This document shows positions 20,129 through 29,004 of a DNA stretch of 64,000 bases, piece by piece (the first letter of the stretch is position 1; each line of letters begins with the position of its first letter). The position numbers were made by a program, and so were the translations under genes. Where the stretch lies: contig NZ_MBSS01000012.1 in assembly GCF_001695855.1 (NCBI RefSeq), forward strand, positions 248,001-312,000, given 5' to 3'. Below the pieces are notes generated by a model. That model had not been told where the DNA came from. It did not search any database and was given only the letters and a program-made list of their open reading frames with translations. The DNA is from Ensifer sp. LC163. GTDB lineage: Bacteria > Pseudomonadota > Alphaproteobacteria > Rhizobiales > Rhizobiaceae.

Positions 20129-20974
20129 ATGCCCAGAGTTCGCCTCGACGACCGCGCGATCGTCTCCGTTTCCGGCAAGGATGCGGAAGATCTTCTCCAG
20201 GGGTTGATCACCACCGATCTCGATGCCCTCGCCCCTGACGAGGCTAGGCCCGGCGCGCTGCTGACGCCGCAGGGCAAGATCCTGTTCGATTTCATGATTT
20301 CCCGTGACGGCGAAGGCTTGCGGCTGGAAACCGCTGCCGACCAGGCCGAGGCCCTCCTGAAGCGGCTGACGATGTACAAGCTGCGCTCTGCCGTGGTCCT
20401 GTCGCTCGACACCTCGACCCCCACCATCATCGCCTTCGACGAACCGCAGGCCGACGGTTACCGCGATCACCGCTTCGCGAAGGCCGGTGCTACGGTGTTG
20501 CGTTCCTATGGAGGGACCGAAGCGGACACGACGTCGGCTGCCGACCTCGAGCAACTGCGCATTGCCTCCGGCATTGCCGTTTCCGGTCCCGACTACGCAC
20601 TGCAGGACGCCTTCCCGCATGATGTGCTGATGGACAAGAATGATGCGCTGTCCTTCCGCAAGGGCTGCTATGTCGGCCAGGAAGTCGTCTCGCGCATGCA
20701 GCATCGCGGCACGCCGCGCCGCCGCGTGGTGATCGTCGCCGGTGCAGCGGCGCTCCCCCCAACCGGCACGGCGATAACGGCAGACGGCAAGCCGATCGGC
20801 ACGCTCGGCACGGTGCGTGACACGTCGGCCTTGGCGATCGTGCGTATCGACAAGGCCGGCGAAGCGATGGCCAACGGCGTCGACCTTCTCGCAGGCGACG
20901 TGCCCGTGACGTTGACGCTACCGGAGTGGACCGGGCTTGCCTTCCCAACCACCGCCGACGAGGCAAGCGCGTGA
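20129..20974 (+). CDS. ygfZ: YgfZ/GcvT-like folate-binding protein
   Basis: YgfZ (IBA57 in mitochondria) is a tetrahydrofolate-dependent helper of Fe-S cluster assembly and repair. The 281-residue protein has the diagnostic KGCYVGQE with its essential Cys, plus GLITTDLDAL near the N terminus. The ATG at 20129 has AGGA at proper distance; a GTG at 20111 would add six residues. Its stop overlaps the next start as GTGA. NadA, encoded 5 kb away, is an Fe-S enzyme, but a functional link is only a guess. Confidence 0.88.
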   Translation: MPRVRLDDRAIVSVSGKDAEDLLQGLITTDLDALAPDEARPGALLTPQGKILFDFMISRDGEGLRLETAADQAEALLKRLTMYKLRSAVVLSLDTSTPTIIAFDEPQADGYRDHRFAKAGATVLRSYGGTEADTTSAADLEQLRIASGIAVSGPDYALQDAFPHDVLMDKNDALSFRKGCYVGQEVVSRMQHRGTPRRRVVIVAGAAALPPTGTAITADGKPIGTLGTVRDTSALAIVRIDKAGEAMANGVDLLAGDVPVTLTLPEWTGLAFPTTADEASA

Positions 20975-21579
20975 CCTCGGCGCGTGCCTGGCAACGCATG
21001 CTTTCCGGACGGCGGCTCGATCTGCTCGACCCGTCGCCGCTCGATGTCGAGATCAGCGACATCGCCCACGGTCTTGCCCGCGTCGCTCGGTGGAACGGCC
21101 AGACGGCCGGCGACCACGCCTTCTCCGTCGCCCAGCACAGCCTCATCGTCGAGGATATCTTTCGCCGGAGCTACAAGTGCAACGCCGACGATTGCCTGAT
21201 GGCGCTGCTGCACGATGCACCGGAATATGTGATCGGCGACATGATCTCTCCCTTCAAGGCCGTGGTCGGCGGTGGCTACAAGCTGGTCGAGAAACGGTTG
21301 GAAAGCGCCATCCATTTGCGCTTCGGTCTGCCTGCCCATTGCTCGAAGGAACTGAAGGACCGGATCAAGAAGGCAGACCATATCGCCGCCTATTTCGAAG
21401 CGACAGCGCTTGCCGGCTTCGCGACAGAAGAAGCGCGAAAGTTTTTCGGGCAGCCGCGCGGCATCACCCGCGACAGCCTGCTGATCGACCCCTTGCCGGC
21501 AATCGAGGCCCAGCGTCTGTTTACCGAGCGTTTTGCTAAGCTCGAGGCGGAACGCGCCGCTGCGAAGGTGGATGCCTGA
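20971..21579 (+). CDS. HD-domain hydrolase (YfbR-like)
   Basis: The 202-residue protein starts with GTG overlapping the ygfZ stop. Metal ligands of an HD domain are visible in GDHAFSVAQHS, LLHDAPEYVIGD and KKADHIAAYFEA. This spacing resembles the YfbR-type 5'-deoxynucleotidases, but the nucleotide substrate is not certain. It lies inside the overlapped set ygfZ-HD-phosphatase-nadQ. Confidence 0.82.
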   Translation: MTSARAWQRMLSGRRLDLLDPSPLDVEISDIAHGLARVARWNGQTAGDHAFSVAQHSLIVEDIFRRSYKCNADDCLMALLHDAPEYVIGDMISPFKAVVGGGYKLVEKRLESAIHLRFGLPAHCSKELKDRIKKADHIAAYFEATALAGFATEEARKFFGQPRGITRDSLLIDPLPAIEAQRLFTERFAKLEAERAAAKVDA

Positions 21580-21580
21580 G

Positions 21581-22120
21581 ATGCCGCGGATCGTCGTATC
21601 GCCCCTTGCCCGCATCGCCGAAATGGCCGTTCGCCACGGCTGCACGGAAATGCTGAGCCTTGTCGCCAAGGGCCAGGATTTCCACCGCCCGGCGGTCATC
21701 TCCAAGGCACGGCACCTGACACTGGGGATGAACGATATCAGCTTTGCCGGCACCGGCGGGCTCATCGCCCCGCAGGAAGAGCACGTCCAGCAGATCATCG
21801 ATTTCGCCAAGGGCTGGGACCGCACGCGGCCGATGCTCGTTCATTGCTGGATGGGCGTTTCCCGGTCGCCGGCCGCTGCCCTGATCGCCGCGCTTGCGGT
21901 GGAACCCGAGCAGGACGACCGGCAACTGGTGGAGCGGTTGAGGCTGGCCTCGCCCTATGCGACGCCGAACACACGGCTTGTCGAAATCGGTGACGCCGTC
22001 TTATCCCGTGGCGGGCGGCTCGTCGCTGCCGTGCGCTCGATCGGCCGCGGCGCCGATACCGACGGCAATGTTCCGTTCATGCTGCCGCTTGTTGCCGAAG
22101 GAGCCCATGTTGGCGACTGA
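21581..22120 (+). CDS. Tyrosine/dual-specificity phosphatase-like protein
   Basis: The 179-residue protein has the phosphatase P-loop HCWMGVSRSPAAAL (HC-x5-R) near residue 89, preceded by a general-acid region around LTLGMNDI. It could act on phosphoprotein or on a small phosphorylated ligand. The ATG at 21581 lies one base after the HD gene stop and has GAAGGTGG about ten bases upstream; ATG 21572 is too close to it. Its 3' end overlaps nadQ by 14 bases. Confidence 0.82.
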   Translation: MPRIVVSPLARIAEMAVRHGCTEMLSLVAKGQDFHRPAVISKARHLTLGMNDISFAGTGGLIAPQEEHVQQIIDFAKGWDRTRPMLVHCWMGVSRSPAAALIAALAVEPEQDDRQLVERLRLASPYATPNTRLVEIGDAVLSRGGRLVAAVRSIGRGADTDGNVPFMLPLVAEGAHVGD

Positions 22121-23102
22121 GATGCAGGCGGTCACCGTCGAAATCGGTCTCAACGCGGCCATCGTTGCCGTCGTCAACCGCAGCCCGCGCATTCTGGCGA
22201 TCAACGAGGCTGATGGCGACGCACGGGACAGCCTGCCCTTCGGCCCCTTCGATCCCGCACGCCACCGCACCTTCGAGACCAGCCTGCGCGACCGCGTGGA
22301 AAAGCGCACGGCGCTCAAGCTCGGCTATATCGAGCAGCTCTACACCTTCGGCGACCGTGGACGGCAGCGGCTGCCGAGCGAAGAGGGCAAGCACATGGTC
22401 TCGGTCGGCTATCTCGCCTTGACGCGAACCGATACCGAAAACACCGAGCGGCTGGCCGAAGCCGGTGCACATTGGCGCGACTGGTACGGTTACCTGCCGT
22501 GGGAGGACTGGCGCCAGGGCCGGCCCGTCATCCTCGACCAGATGATTTTACCGGCGCTGTCGCGGTGGGAGCTTGGCACATCCGATGACGAACGCATGGC
22601 GCCAGGCGCCCAGCGACGCGCGCGCATCCGTCTTGCCTTCGGTCTCGGCGATTTCCCGTGGGACGAGGAGCGGGTGCTGGAGCGCTACGAACTGCTCTAC
22701 GAGGCCGGTCTCGTGCACGAAGCGGTTATCGACGGCCGCAGCCGGGAGCAGGACAGCCCCGCCGCCGGGCAGGCGATGCGCCACGACCACCGCCGCATCG
22801 TCGCAACTGCGATCGCCCGGCTGCGCGGCAAGATCAAATATAGGCCGGTCATCTTCGAACTGATGCCGCCCGAATTCACCCTCACCGATCTGCAGGCGAC
22901 GGTAGAGGCCATTTCCGGCCGACACCTGCACAAACAGAATTTCAGACGGCTTGTCGAAGGTGCGGAGCTGGTCGAGCCGACCGGCATGACGCTGGCGTCG
23001 ACCGGCGGAAGGCCAGCCGCACTCTTCCGCTTCCGTCGCCAGATCCTTGACGAACGGCCGGCACCCGGCCTCAAGGTGGGCGGCCGCTCATCTTCTGCAT
23101 AA
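22107..23102 (+). CDS. nadQ: NAD biosynthesis regulator, Nudix-winged-helix type (NadQ-like)
   Basis: The 331-residue protein has an N-terminal Nudix-like domain (residues about 1-150) and a C-terminal winged-helix part (LTDLQATVEAISGRHLHKQN, then FRRLVEGAELVEPTG). The YIEQLYTFGD segment is typical of NrtR/NadQ sensors. The Nudix box is broken (FETSLRDRVEKRTALKLGY in place of RE-x2-EE), so it should bind rather than hydrolyse its ligand, presumably an NAD-related nucleotide. Related proteins in Rhizobiales are annotated as NAD regulators controlling nadABC. Those genes begin 600 bases downstream on the other strand. GAAGGAG precedes the ATG. Confidence 0.82.
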   Translation: MLATEMQAVTVEIGLNAAIVAVVNRSPRILAINEADGDARDSLPFGPFDPARHRTFETSLRDRVEKRTALKLGYIEQLYTFGDRGRQRLPSEEGKHMVSVGYLALTRTDTENTERLAEAGAHWRDWYGYLPWEDWRQGRPVILDQMILPALSRWELGTSDDERMAPGAQRRARIRLAFGLGDFPWDEERVLERYELLYEAGLVHEAVIDGRSREQDSPAAGQAMRHDHRRIVATAIARLRGKIKYRPVIFELMPPEFTLTDLQATVEAISGRHLHKQNFRRLVEGAELVEPTGMTLASTGGRPAALFRFRRQILDERPAPGLKVGGRSSSA

Positions 23103-23264
23103 AACGCTTCAGCGGGAGCGATCAGAGCGCTATGCTGGCGATCGAATGGCTGGCGCGGTTTAAAGTGCGGGTTCACGCCTAACATTTCGACACATACGCG
23201 CTACATTGCTTCGATTGGATAGCGTGCCGGCTATGTTCCGGCCAGGGTGAAAGAGAGTCATAGA

Positions 23265-23336
23265 AAAGCTCTAACCCCTTGTTTTCACGCATTTCCCGAC
23301 GGAAGAACGCTCCGCACTTTTCCTGGAAATGCTCGA
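23265..23336. repeat. Rhizobial palindromic repeat, family 2, copy 3
   Basis: The element has the shared core ccttgttttcacgcatttcc then cgctccgcacttttcctgg and ends gaaatgct. It lies directly before a small secreted-protein gene, so it is part of that gene's leader or promoter region. Confidence 0.7.
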
Positions 23337-23347
23337 AGGAAGAACAC

Positions 23348-23596
23348 ATGCTGCTTGCGCTTGCGCTGCTCACCAGCCTGCTGACCGAACAGCCTCTCGT
23401 GCCGAACCCACAGGGGAACAAGGCGATTCCCGACTATTTCAAAAACAGCCCGACTGGCGGCGGCCAGCCCGGGGTGACGATCTGCAACCTCAATGGCGAG
23501 GATAGGCGAGGACAGTTCAAGATCTGTCGCTATGACTGCGGCACGGAGATCACCATCGACCAGCGCGTCGTCTGCCCCTTCATCCAGCAACGCTAG
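23348..23596 (+). CDS. Small secreted hypothetical protein (82 aa)
   Basis: The product has a short hydrophobic N terminus (MLLALALLTSLL) suggesting export, then a compact domain with three cysteines (TICNLNGE, FKICRYDCGTE) and one more near the end (VVCPF), enough for two disulfides. I know of no function. GAAGGA lies 7 bases before the ATG. It sits between nadQ and the convergent nadC; nothing in it suggests a role in NAD metabolism. Confidence 0.7.
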   Translation: MLLALALLTSLLTEQPLVPNPQGNKAIPDYFKNSPTGGGQPGVTICNLNGEDRRGQFKICRYDCGTEITIDQRVVCPFIQQR

Positions 23597-23693
23597 CGCC
23601 GGTTTCGGCTGCGCGGGCGGTCACTGGACAATGCCTTAAACCGGAATCGATTCATGGATTTGCCCGGGGCGCTTCAAGCTTTGCCGCGGGACT

Positions 23694-24602
23694 TTAGCGT
23701 TTGATCGCAACGTCCAACCCGATGTCGAGCGTCGGCGCAGCCATGGTGATCTTGGAGGTCGAGATATAGTCGACGCCGGTCTCGGCGATGGCGCGGACCG
23801 TGTCGATCTTGACGTTGCCGGAGGCTTCGAGGCGCGTGCGCCGTGGATCGGCGGCGTAGGCATCGCTGCCAAGCTGCCAATGGGCGGCATTGACCGCCAC
23901 GGCTTCGCGCAGGCGCTCCGGCCCCATGTTGTCGAGCAGGATGACGTCGGGTGCAGCGGTCAGCGCCTCGCGCATCTGGTTGAGACCATCGACTTCGATC
24001 TCGATCTTGACCAGATGACCGCAATAGGCGCGGGCCGCGTGCACGGCGCCGGCAACGCCGCCGGAGACGGCGATGTGGTTGTCCTTGATCAGCACCGCGT
24101 CGTCGAGGCCGTAGCGATGGTTGGAGCCACCGCCGAGGCGCACGGCGTATTTCTCCAGCGCACGCAGTCCCGGGATCGTCTTGCGGGTGCAGCAGATCTT
24201 CGCGCGCGTATGGGCGATTTCGTCGGCGAACTTCGCCGTATAGGTGGCAATGCCCGAGAGATGCATGAGGAAGTTCAGGCCGACGCGCTCGGCCGAGAGC
24301 AACCCGCGGGCACGACCGGAGATACGGGCAATCGCGGTTCCCGGCGCCACACGGTCGCCGTCGGTGACCAGAGCCTCGAAGACGATGGACGGATCGACGA
24401 GCCGGAACGCCGTGCGCGCGAGTTCGAGCCCGGCAATCACCCCGGGATCGCGCGCGTTCATGCCGGCTGTTGCCGTCAATTCCGGCCCGATCGTCGACAG
24501 GGTCGTAATGTCGCCGGCGCGGCCGAGATCTTCGAGCAAAGCGGCGCGCACCTGATCCTCGACCATCAGGGCGGGCAGTTCGGGGCGAAGGGCTGCAGTC
24601 AT
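23694..24602 (-). CDS. nadC: Nicotinate-nucleotide pyrophosphorylase (quinolinate phosphoribosyltransferase)
   Basis: NadC converts quinolinate and PRPP to nicotinate mononucleotide with release of CO2. The 302-residue protein has the expected TRKTIPGLR, GGGSNHRYGLDD, IKDNHI and EIEVD motifs that bind the two substrates. ATG 24602 is preferred over ATG 24644, which has no ribosome site and would add 14 residues. It is the last gene of nadA-nadB-nadC, 55 bases after nadB. Confidence 0.96.
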   Translation of the reverse strand: MTAALRPELPALMVEDQVRAALLEDLGRAGDITTLSTIGPELTATAGMNARDPGVIAGLELARTAFRLVDPSIVFEALVTDGDRVAPGTAIARISGRARGLLSAERVGLNFLMHLSGIATYTAKFADEIAHTRAKICCTRKTIPGLRALEKYAVRLGGGSNHRYGLDDAVLIKDNHIAVSGGVAGAVHAARAYCGHLVKIEIEVDGLNQMREALTAAPDVILLDNMGPERLREAVAVNAAHWQLGSDAYAADPRRTRLEASGNVKIDTVRAIAETGVDYISTSKITMAAPTLDIGLDVAIKR

Positions 24603-24657
24603 CTGGTCGTTGTTCCTGTTTGTATTCTCAACTGCGGCGGCCATGACGACGTCACGG

Positions 24658-26256
24658 TCAGGCCGTTTCGGTTTCCGTGAGTTCAGCCGCCACGCGGTTC
24701 GCCTCGGAAAGCGTCAGGTAGGTGCGGCGACGCCATTCCGGCTGCTCCGACGGGCAATCGGCGCGGTAGTGGCCGCCGCGGCTCTCGGCGCGGCGAAGGG
24801 CGCCAACCGCGATCAGCTTGGCGGTGGTGAGGATGTTGGTGAAGCGCATGCGCGCATTGTCGCGCTCGAGCGCCGAGATTTCGCGGATCGCCCGCTGCAG
24901 GCTTTCGCGCGTCCTGATGACGCCGACGCATTCGCTCATCAGCCCACGCAGGACCGTGAGCTGCGGGCTGTCTTCGACCGTAACCGGGTCGTCGTTTTCG
25001 CCGGCATTGTCGCCCCATTGGGTGAGCTGCGGCGTCGGCAGGGTACCCTTGATGTTTTCCGCGATGCGGGCCGCAAAGACCACCGCTTCAAGCAGCGAAT
25101 TGGAAGCGAGGCGATTGGCGCCGTGCACGCCGGTCGACGTCACTTCGCCCCCTGCCCAAAGGCCGTCGATCGAGGTGCGGCCCTCGGCATCGGTGAGGAC
25201 GCCGCCCATATGGTAGTGCACCGCCGGCACGACCGGGATCGGTTGCGTTACCGGATTGATGCCGGCACCGATGCAGGAGGCGTAGACCGTCGGGAACATC
25301 TCCGGGAAATGCTTGCCGACCGCCTTGGTGCAATCAAGAAACGCGCCGCGCCCGGCCTGAACCTCGGCGAACACGCCGCGCGAAACGATGTCGCGCGGGG
25401 CAAGCTCGCCGTCCGGGTGAATGTCGAGCATGAAGCGGCGCCCGGCCGCATTGATGAGCAGGGCGCCATCGCCGCGCAATGCCTCGGTCGCAAGCGGCGC
25501 CGGGTCCTTGCCGATGTTGATGGCGGTCGGGTGGAACTGGACGAATTCCGGATCGGCGATGATCGCCCCTGCCCGTGCCGCCATGCCGAGACCCTGGCCG
25601 CAGGCTTCCCAAGGGTTGGTCGTCACCGCATAGAGGTGGCCGATGCCACCGGAGCACAGAACCACGGCCCGCGCCGGGAACGAAACGCGCTTCTTCGACT
25701 GGCCGGCATCCGGCCTGGCGATGACGCCGGAGATGAAGCGACCTTCACGCACCAGCTCTTCGACCACATAGCCTTCGATCACGCGGATCGACGGGGTGTT
25801 GCGCACGGCCGTAATCAGCGCTTCCATGATCGCCTTGCCGGCCATGTCGCCCTTGACGCGCACGATGCGGCGCTCGGAATGGGCGGCTTCGCGCGACAGG
25901 ATCAACTTGCCTTCGAGGTCGCGGTCGAAGGGAACGCCATATTCCAGCAGGTCATGGATGCGCGCCGGGCCTTCGGCCACCATCATGCGCGTCATCTTCT
26001 CGTCGACGATGCCGGCGCCCGCCGTCAACGTGTCGGCGACATGCTTTTCGAAGGTGTCGCCTGGGCTCATCGCCGCGGCGATACCGCCCTGCGCCCAGGC
26101 GGACGAGGCGCCGTGGCCGATCGGCGCGGCGGCGAGAATGGTAACCGGCCGGGGGCTGAGCTTCAGCGCGCAGAAGAGGCCTGCAAGGCCGCCGCCGACG
26201 ATGACGATATCGTCAATCCCATTGAAGGATTGCGGGCGAAAATGATCTCTCAGCAT
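24658..26256 (-). CDS. nadB: L-aspartate oxidase
   Basis: NadB is an FAD enzyme that oxidises aspartate to iminoaspartate, the substrate of NadA. The 532-residue protein starts with an FAD-binding [14 protein letters not shown], then [12 protein letters not shown]. The substrate-site VHYHMGGV and [19 protein letters not shown] follow, and a helical C-terminal domain ends it. GGAGGAG lies before ATG 26256; the longer frame is rejected. It starts 55 bases after nadA. Confidence 0.96.
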   Translation of the reverse strand: MLRDHFRPQSFNGIDDIVIVGGGLAGLFCALKLSPRPVTILAAAPIGHGASSAWAQGGIAAAMSPGDTFEKHVADTLTAGAGIVDEKMTRMMVAEGPARIHDLLEYGVPFDRDLEGKLILSREAAHSERRIVRVKGDMAGKAIMEALITAVRNTPSIRVIEGYVVEELVREGRFISGVIARPDAGQSKKRVSFPARAVVLCSGGIGHLYAVTTNPWEACGQGLGMAARAGAIIADPEFVQFHPTAINIGKDPAPLATEALRGDGALLINAAGRRFMLDIHPDGELAPRDIVSRGVFAEVQAGRGAFLDCTKAVGKHFPEMFPTVYASCIGAGINPVTQPIPVVPAVHYHMGGVLTDAEGRTSIDGLWAGGEVTSTGVHGANRLASNSLLEAVVFAARIAENIKGTLPTPQLTQWGDNAGENDDPVTVEDSPQLTVLRGLMSECVGVIRTRESLQRAIREISALERDNARMRFTNILTTAKLIAVGALRRAESRGGHYRADCPSEQPEWRRRTYLTLSEANRVAAELTETETA

Positions 26257-26311
26257 GGTGCGGCTCTCCTCCAGCGCATGCTTGTATGCCGGGCCTTTCG
26301 GCCGGCAGGTG

Positions 26312-27391
26312 TTATTGCTTGAGGTTGACCATGCGTTCGACTGCAAGGCGGGCCCGATCGGCGATCGCCGGATCGACCAGAACCTCTTCCGTCATGCTGA
26401 GCAGGCTGTCGAGGATCTTCGGCAGCGTGATGCGCTTCATATGCGGACAGAGGTTGCAGGGCTTGACGAACTCGACGCCCTCGATCTCGGCCTGGATGTT
26501 CGACGCCATCGAGCATTCGGTGACGAGCAGCACCTTCGAGGGGCGATTGTCCTTGACGTAGTTGATCATGCCGGATGTCGAGCCGGCGAAATCGCAGACG
26601 GCGATCACATCCGGGTGGCACTCGGGATGGCCGATGATTTCGATGCCCGGATTGGCTTCCTTGTAGGCCAGCAGTTCGGCGGCCGTGAAGCGCTCGTGCA
26701 CCTCGCAGTGCCCCTTCCAGGTCAGGATCTTCTTGTTGGTCTGGCGCGCGACATTCATGGCCAGATATTCGTCCGGGATGCACAGCACCGTGTCCGATGC
26801 GAAGCTCTCAACGACCGCAAGCACGTTCGAAGAAGTGCAGCAGATGTCCGTCTCGGCCTTCACGTCGGCGGAGGTGTTGACATAGGTAACGACGGGAACA
26901 CCGGGGTAGCGCTGCTTCAGCAACCGCACGTCCGCCCCGGTGATCGATTCCGACAGCGAGCAGCCGGCCTTGCCGTCCGGGATCAGCACCGTCTTTTCCG
27001 GGCTCAACAGCTTGGAGGTCTCGGCCATGAAGTGAACGCCGCACTGGATGATGATCTCGGCATCGACCTTGCTGGCGTCACGCGCAAGCTGCAGCGAGTC
27101 GCCGACGATGTCGGCGACGCAATGGAAGATATCCGGGGTCTGGTAGTTGTGCGCGAGGATGACGGCGTTGCGTTCTTTCTTCAGCCGGTTGACGGCGTGA
27201 ACGTAAGGCGCATAGACCGGCCACTCGATCGCCGGGATGAAGTCCTTCACCTTCTCGTAGAGGTGCTCGGTCTCGCTCGCGACCGCCGGCGTAAAGGCAA
27301 GTTCGGGTCTTTCGATGATGCCGAAGCGCTGGGCTGCGCTTGCAAGAACCGGGTTCGCCACGGCTTGCGTGCGGGAATCAAGGCGCGTCAT
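26312..27391 (-). CDS. nadA: Quinolinate synthase
   Basis: NadA condenses iminoaspartate with dihydroxyacetone phosphate to quinolinate using a [4Fe-4S] cluster. The 359-residue protein carries the likely cluster cysteines Cys117 (IIQCGVHFM), Cys204 (TVLCIPDE) and one of the pair in CNLCPHMK (312-319). The first two are 87 residues apart, as in E. coli Nad[12 protein letters not shown] and [12 protein letters not shown] are also typical. It heads the operon, with a long palindrome 37 bases before its start. Confidence 0.96.
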   Translation of the reverse strand: MTRLDSRTQAVANPVLASAAQRFGIIERPELAFTPAVASETEHLYEKVKDFIPAIEWPVYAPYVHAVNRLKKERNAVILAHNYQTPDIFHCVADIVGDSLQLARDASKVDAEIIIQCGVHFMAETSKLLSPEKTVLIPDGKAGCSLSESITGADVRLLKQRYPGVPVVTYVNTSADVKAETDICCTSSNVLAVVESFASDTVLCIPDEYLAMNVARQTNKKILTWKGHCEVHERFTAAELLAYKEANPGIEIIGHPECHPDVIAVCDFAGSTSGMINYVKDNRPSKVLLVTECSMASNIQAEIEGVEFVKPCNLCPHMKRITLPKILDSLLSMTEEVLVDPAIADRARLAVERMVNLKQ

Positions 27392-27427
27392 CGAGATCTC
27401 CTCTCCGCCCCTCTCTCGGGCGACTCA

Positions 27428-27456
27428 TCAATTATGCTCAAATTGAGCATAATTGA
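27428..27456. promoter_or_regulatory. Candidate NadQ operator upstream of nadABC
   Basis: This is a 29-bp palindrome with perfect 14-bp arms, TCAATTATGCTCAA and its complement, around a single central A. It lies 37-65 bases upstream of the nadA ATG, where it would cover the promoter. It is AT-rich in a GC-rich genome and contains no T-tail, so it is an operator rather than a terminator. A NadQ-like regulator encoded 4.5 kb away is the natural candidate to bind it. Confidence 0.75.
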
Positions 27457-27513
27457 ACCAAAACAAAAGCGGCAACGCCGCATGGGTTGATTTAGAAAGT
27501 TTTGTGACAGATT

Positions 27514-27554
27514 TCAAGAACGGAACGTCGCATTTCCCGACGTTCCGTTCTTGA
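27514..27554 (-). terminator. Strong hairpin downstream of the MFS gene
   Basis: A 17-bp perfect stem (27514-27530 with 27538-27554) has a 7-nt loop and lies 8 bases past the MFS stop codon. It is not followed by a clear T-run on the minus strand (AATCTGTCAC), so it may act as a processing or stabilising structure rather than a classical terminator. Confidence 0.6.
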
Positions 27555-27561
27555 ATTGACT

Positions 27562-28800
27562 TCAGGCCATGGCCGGCCGGGGAACGGCTTTCTCTTCGAT
27601 CGGCCAATGAACGACGGCGGCAAACAGGCCGAGCGCCACGCCCAGCCACCACACCGGATCATAGGAGCCGAAGTGGTCGTAGAGGTAGCCACCCATCCAG
27701 ACGCCCAGGAACGAGCCCACCTGGTGCGAGAGAAAGACGATGCCGCCGAGCAGGCCAAGATGGCGCGTGCCGAACATGACGACAACGAGCGCGTTGGTCG
27801 GCGGCACGGTCGAAAGCCAGAGCAAGCCCATGACGATCGCAAAGATAATGACCGAGGTCGGCGATTGCGGCAGCAGCAGGAATGCGGTGACGGCGACCGA
27901 CCGGGCAATGTAGATCAGTGCCAGGAAATAGGGCTTGGAATAATGCTGGCCAATGAAGCCGGCCGACAGCGAGCCGATGATGTTGAAGAACCCGATCAGC
28001 GCCAGCGCGATCACCGCATAACGGGCGTCGATGCCGATGTCGCCGATATAGGCGGGAAAATGCGCGGTGATGAAGGCCACCTGATAGCCGCAGACGAAAA
28101 AGCCCGAGACCAGCAGGAGATAGCTCTTGTGACCAAGCGCTTCCTTCAGCGCCTCGCCGATCGACTGCTTGTACTGCGCTTCGGACTGGATGCCGGAGGA
28201 CGAGTTTCCACGCAACGGAATGGCAAAGAGCGGCACGAGCAACATCAGCACGCCGAGATAGACAAGGCTGTCGGACCAGCCATAGGCGGAGATCAGCCCC
28301 TGGCTCAGCGGCGCAAACAGGAACATGCCGGCCGAACCCGCCGCCGTACAGATGCCGAAGGCCATGGAGCGCTGATGCGGCGTGACGTTGCGGGCGAATG
28401 CGGACAGCAGAATGCCGAACGAGCCGGAGCCGACGGCCATGCCGATCAGGACACCTCCGCCGACGTGCAACCAGATCGGCGCATTGGCATGCGCCATGAT
28501 GAACAGGCCCGAGGCGTAGAGAAGCCCCGACATGGTCAGTACGCGCCAGGTGCCGAATTTGTCTGCGATCGCGCCGAAGAAGGGCTGGCTCAGCCCCCAG
28601 CAGAGGTTCTGCAACGCCATTGCCAGACCGAAGGTCGTGCGGTCCCAGCCGGTCTCAGCCAGCATCGGCAACTGGAAGAAGCCCATCGCCGAGCGCGGAC
28701 CGAAGGTGAGCATCGCAACGATCGAGCCTGCCGCAATGATCAACCAGGGCATTTCCCGGCGGGCGCTCGACGGTGCGGCTGCACCGGATACAACGGACAT
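27562..28800 (-). CDS. MFS transporter
   Basis: The 412-residue protein has twelve predicted membrane helices. The loop 2-3 signature is present as GAIADKFGTWRVL, and helix 5 contains GSAGMFLFAPLSQGLI. The overall style (RSAMGFFQLPMLAETGWDR) suggests the OxlT/monocarboxylate-like branch, but the substrate is unknown. ATG 28800 is chosen; a longer frame to 28860 lacks membrane-protein character. It is transcribed toward nadA and ends in a strong hairpin. Confidence 0.85.
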   Translation of the reverse strand: MSVVSGAAAPSSARREMPWLIIAAGSIVAMLTFGPRSAMGFFQLPMLAETGWDRTTFGLAMALQNLCWGLSQPFFGAIADKFGTWRVLTMSGLLYASGLFIMAHANAPIWLHVGGGVLIGMAVGSGSFGILLSAFARNVTPHQRSMAFGICTAAGSAGMFLFAPLSQGLISAYGWSDSLVYLGVLMLLVPLFAIPLRGNSSSGIQSEAQYKQSIGEALKEALGHKSYLLLVSGFFVCGYQVAFITAHFPAYIGDIGIDARYAVIALALIGFFNIIGSLSAGFIGQHYSKPYFLALIYIARSVAVTAFLLLPQSPTSVIIFAIVMGLLWLSTVPPTNALVVVMFGTRHLGLLGGIVFLSHQVGSFLGVWMGGYLYDHFGSYDPVWWLGVALGLFAAVVHWPIEEKAVPRPAMA

Positions 28801-28906
28801 GGATCTTCTCCAATTGAGGTGCGGCGATCCTACGCGGCAGCTAAAACAGATAAAAGCCAATTAAATTGACGACGCGATCACCGGAATTGATAGGGCGGGA
28901 AGCCCC

Positions 28907-29002
28907 TCATCTGGCCCTGAGAAACCGTTGGCGAAACTGGCGTGGGGTCATACTTTTCTGGGCCTTGAACTGGCGGTTGAAATTGGCGATCGAGCGAAGA
29001 GC
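28907..29002 (-). pseudogene. Remnant: C-terminal end of an AraC-family regulator
   Basis: The minus strand reads LRSIANFNRQFKAQKSMTPR then QFRQRFLRAR and stops at 28907. This matches the last helix-turn-helix and closing segment of AraC-family activators, where S.SNFNRQFK.....TPRQFR is typical. The rest of the gene is missing: sequence upstream of about 29002 is not AraC-like in any frame. It is therefore a truncated remnant. Confidence 0.65.
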
Positions 29003-29004
29003 GC

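Noticed and set aside
23625-23660. Sequence taaaccggaatcgatt resembling part of the RIME1 second stem
   Set aside because: Only a short match without the paired arm; not enough to call a repeat copy.
24610-26322. 570-codon open frame opposite nadB
   Set aside because: No motif, mirror composition, and nadB is certain.
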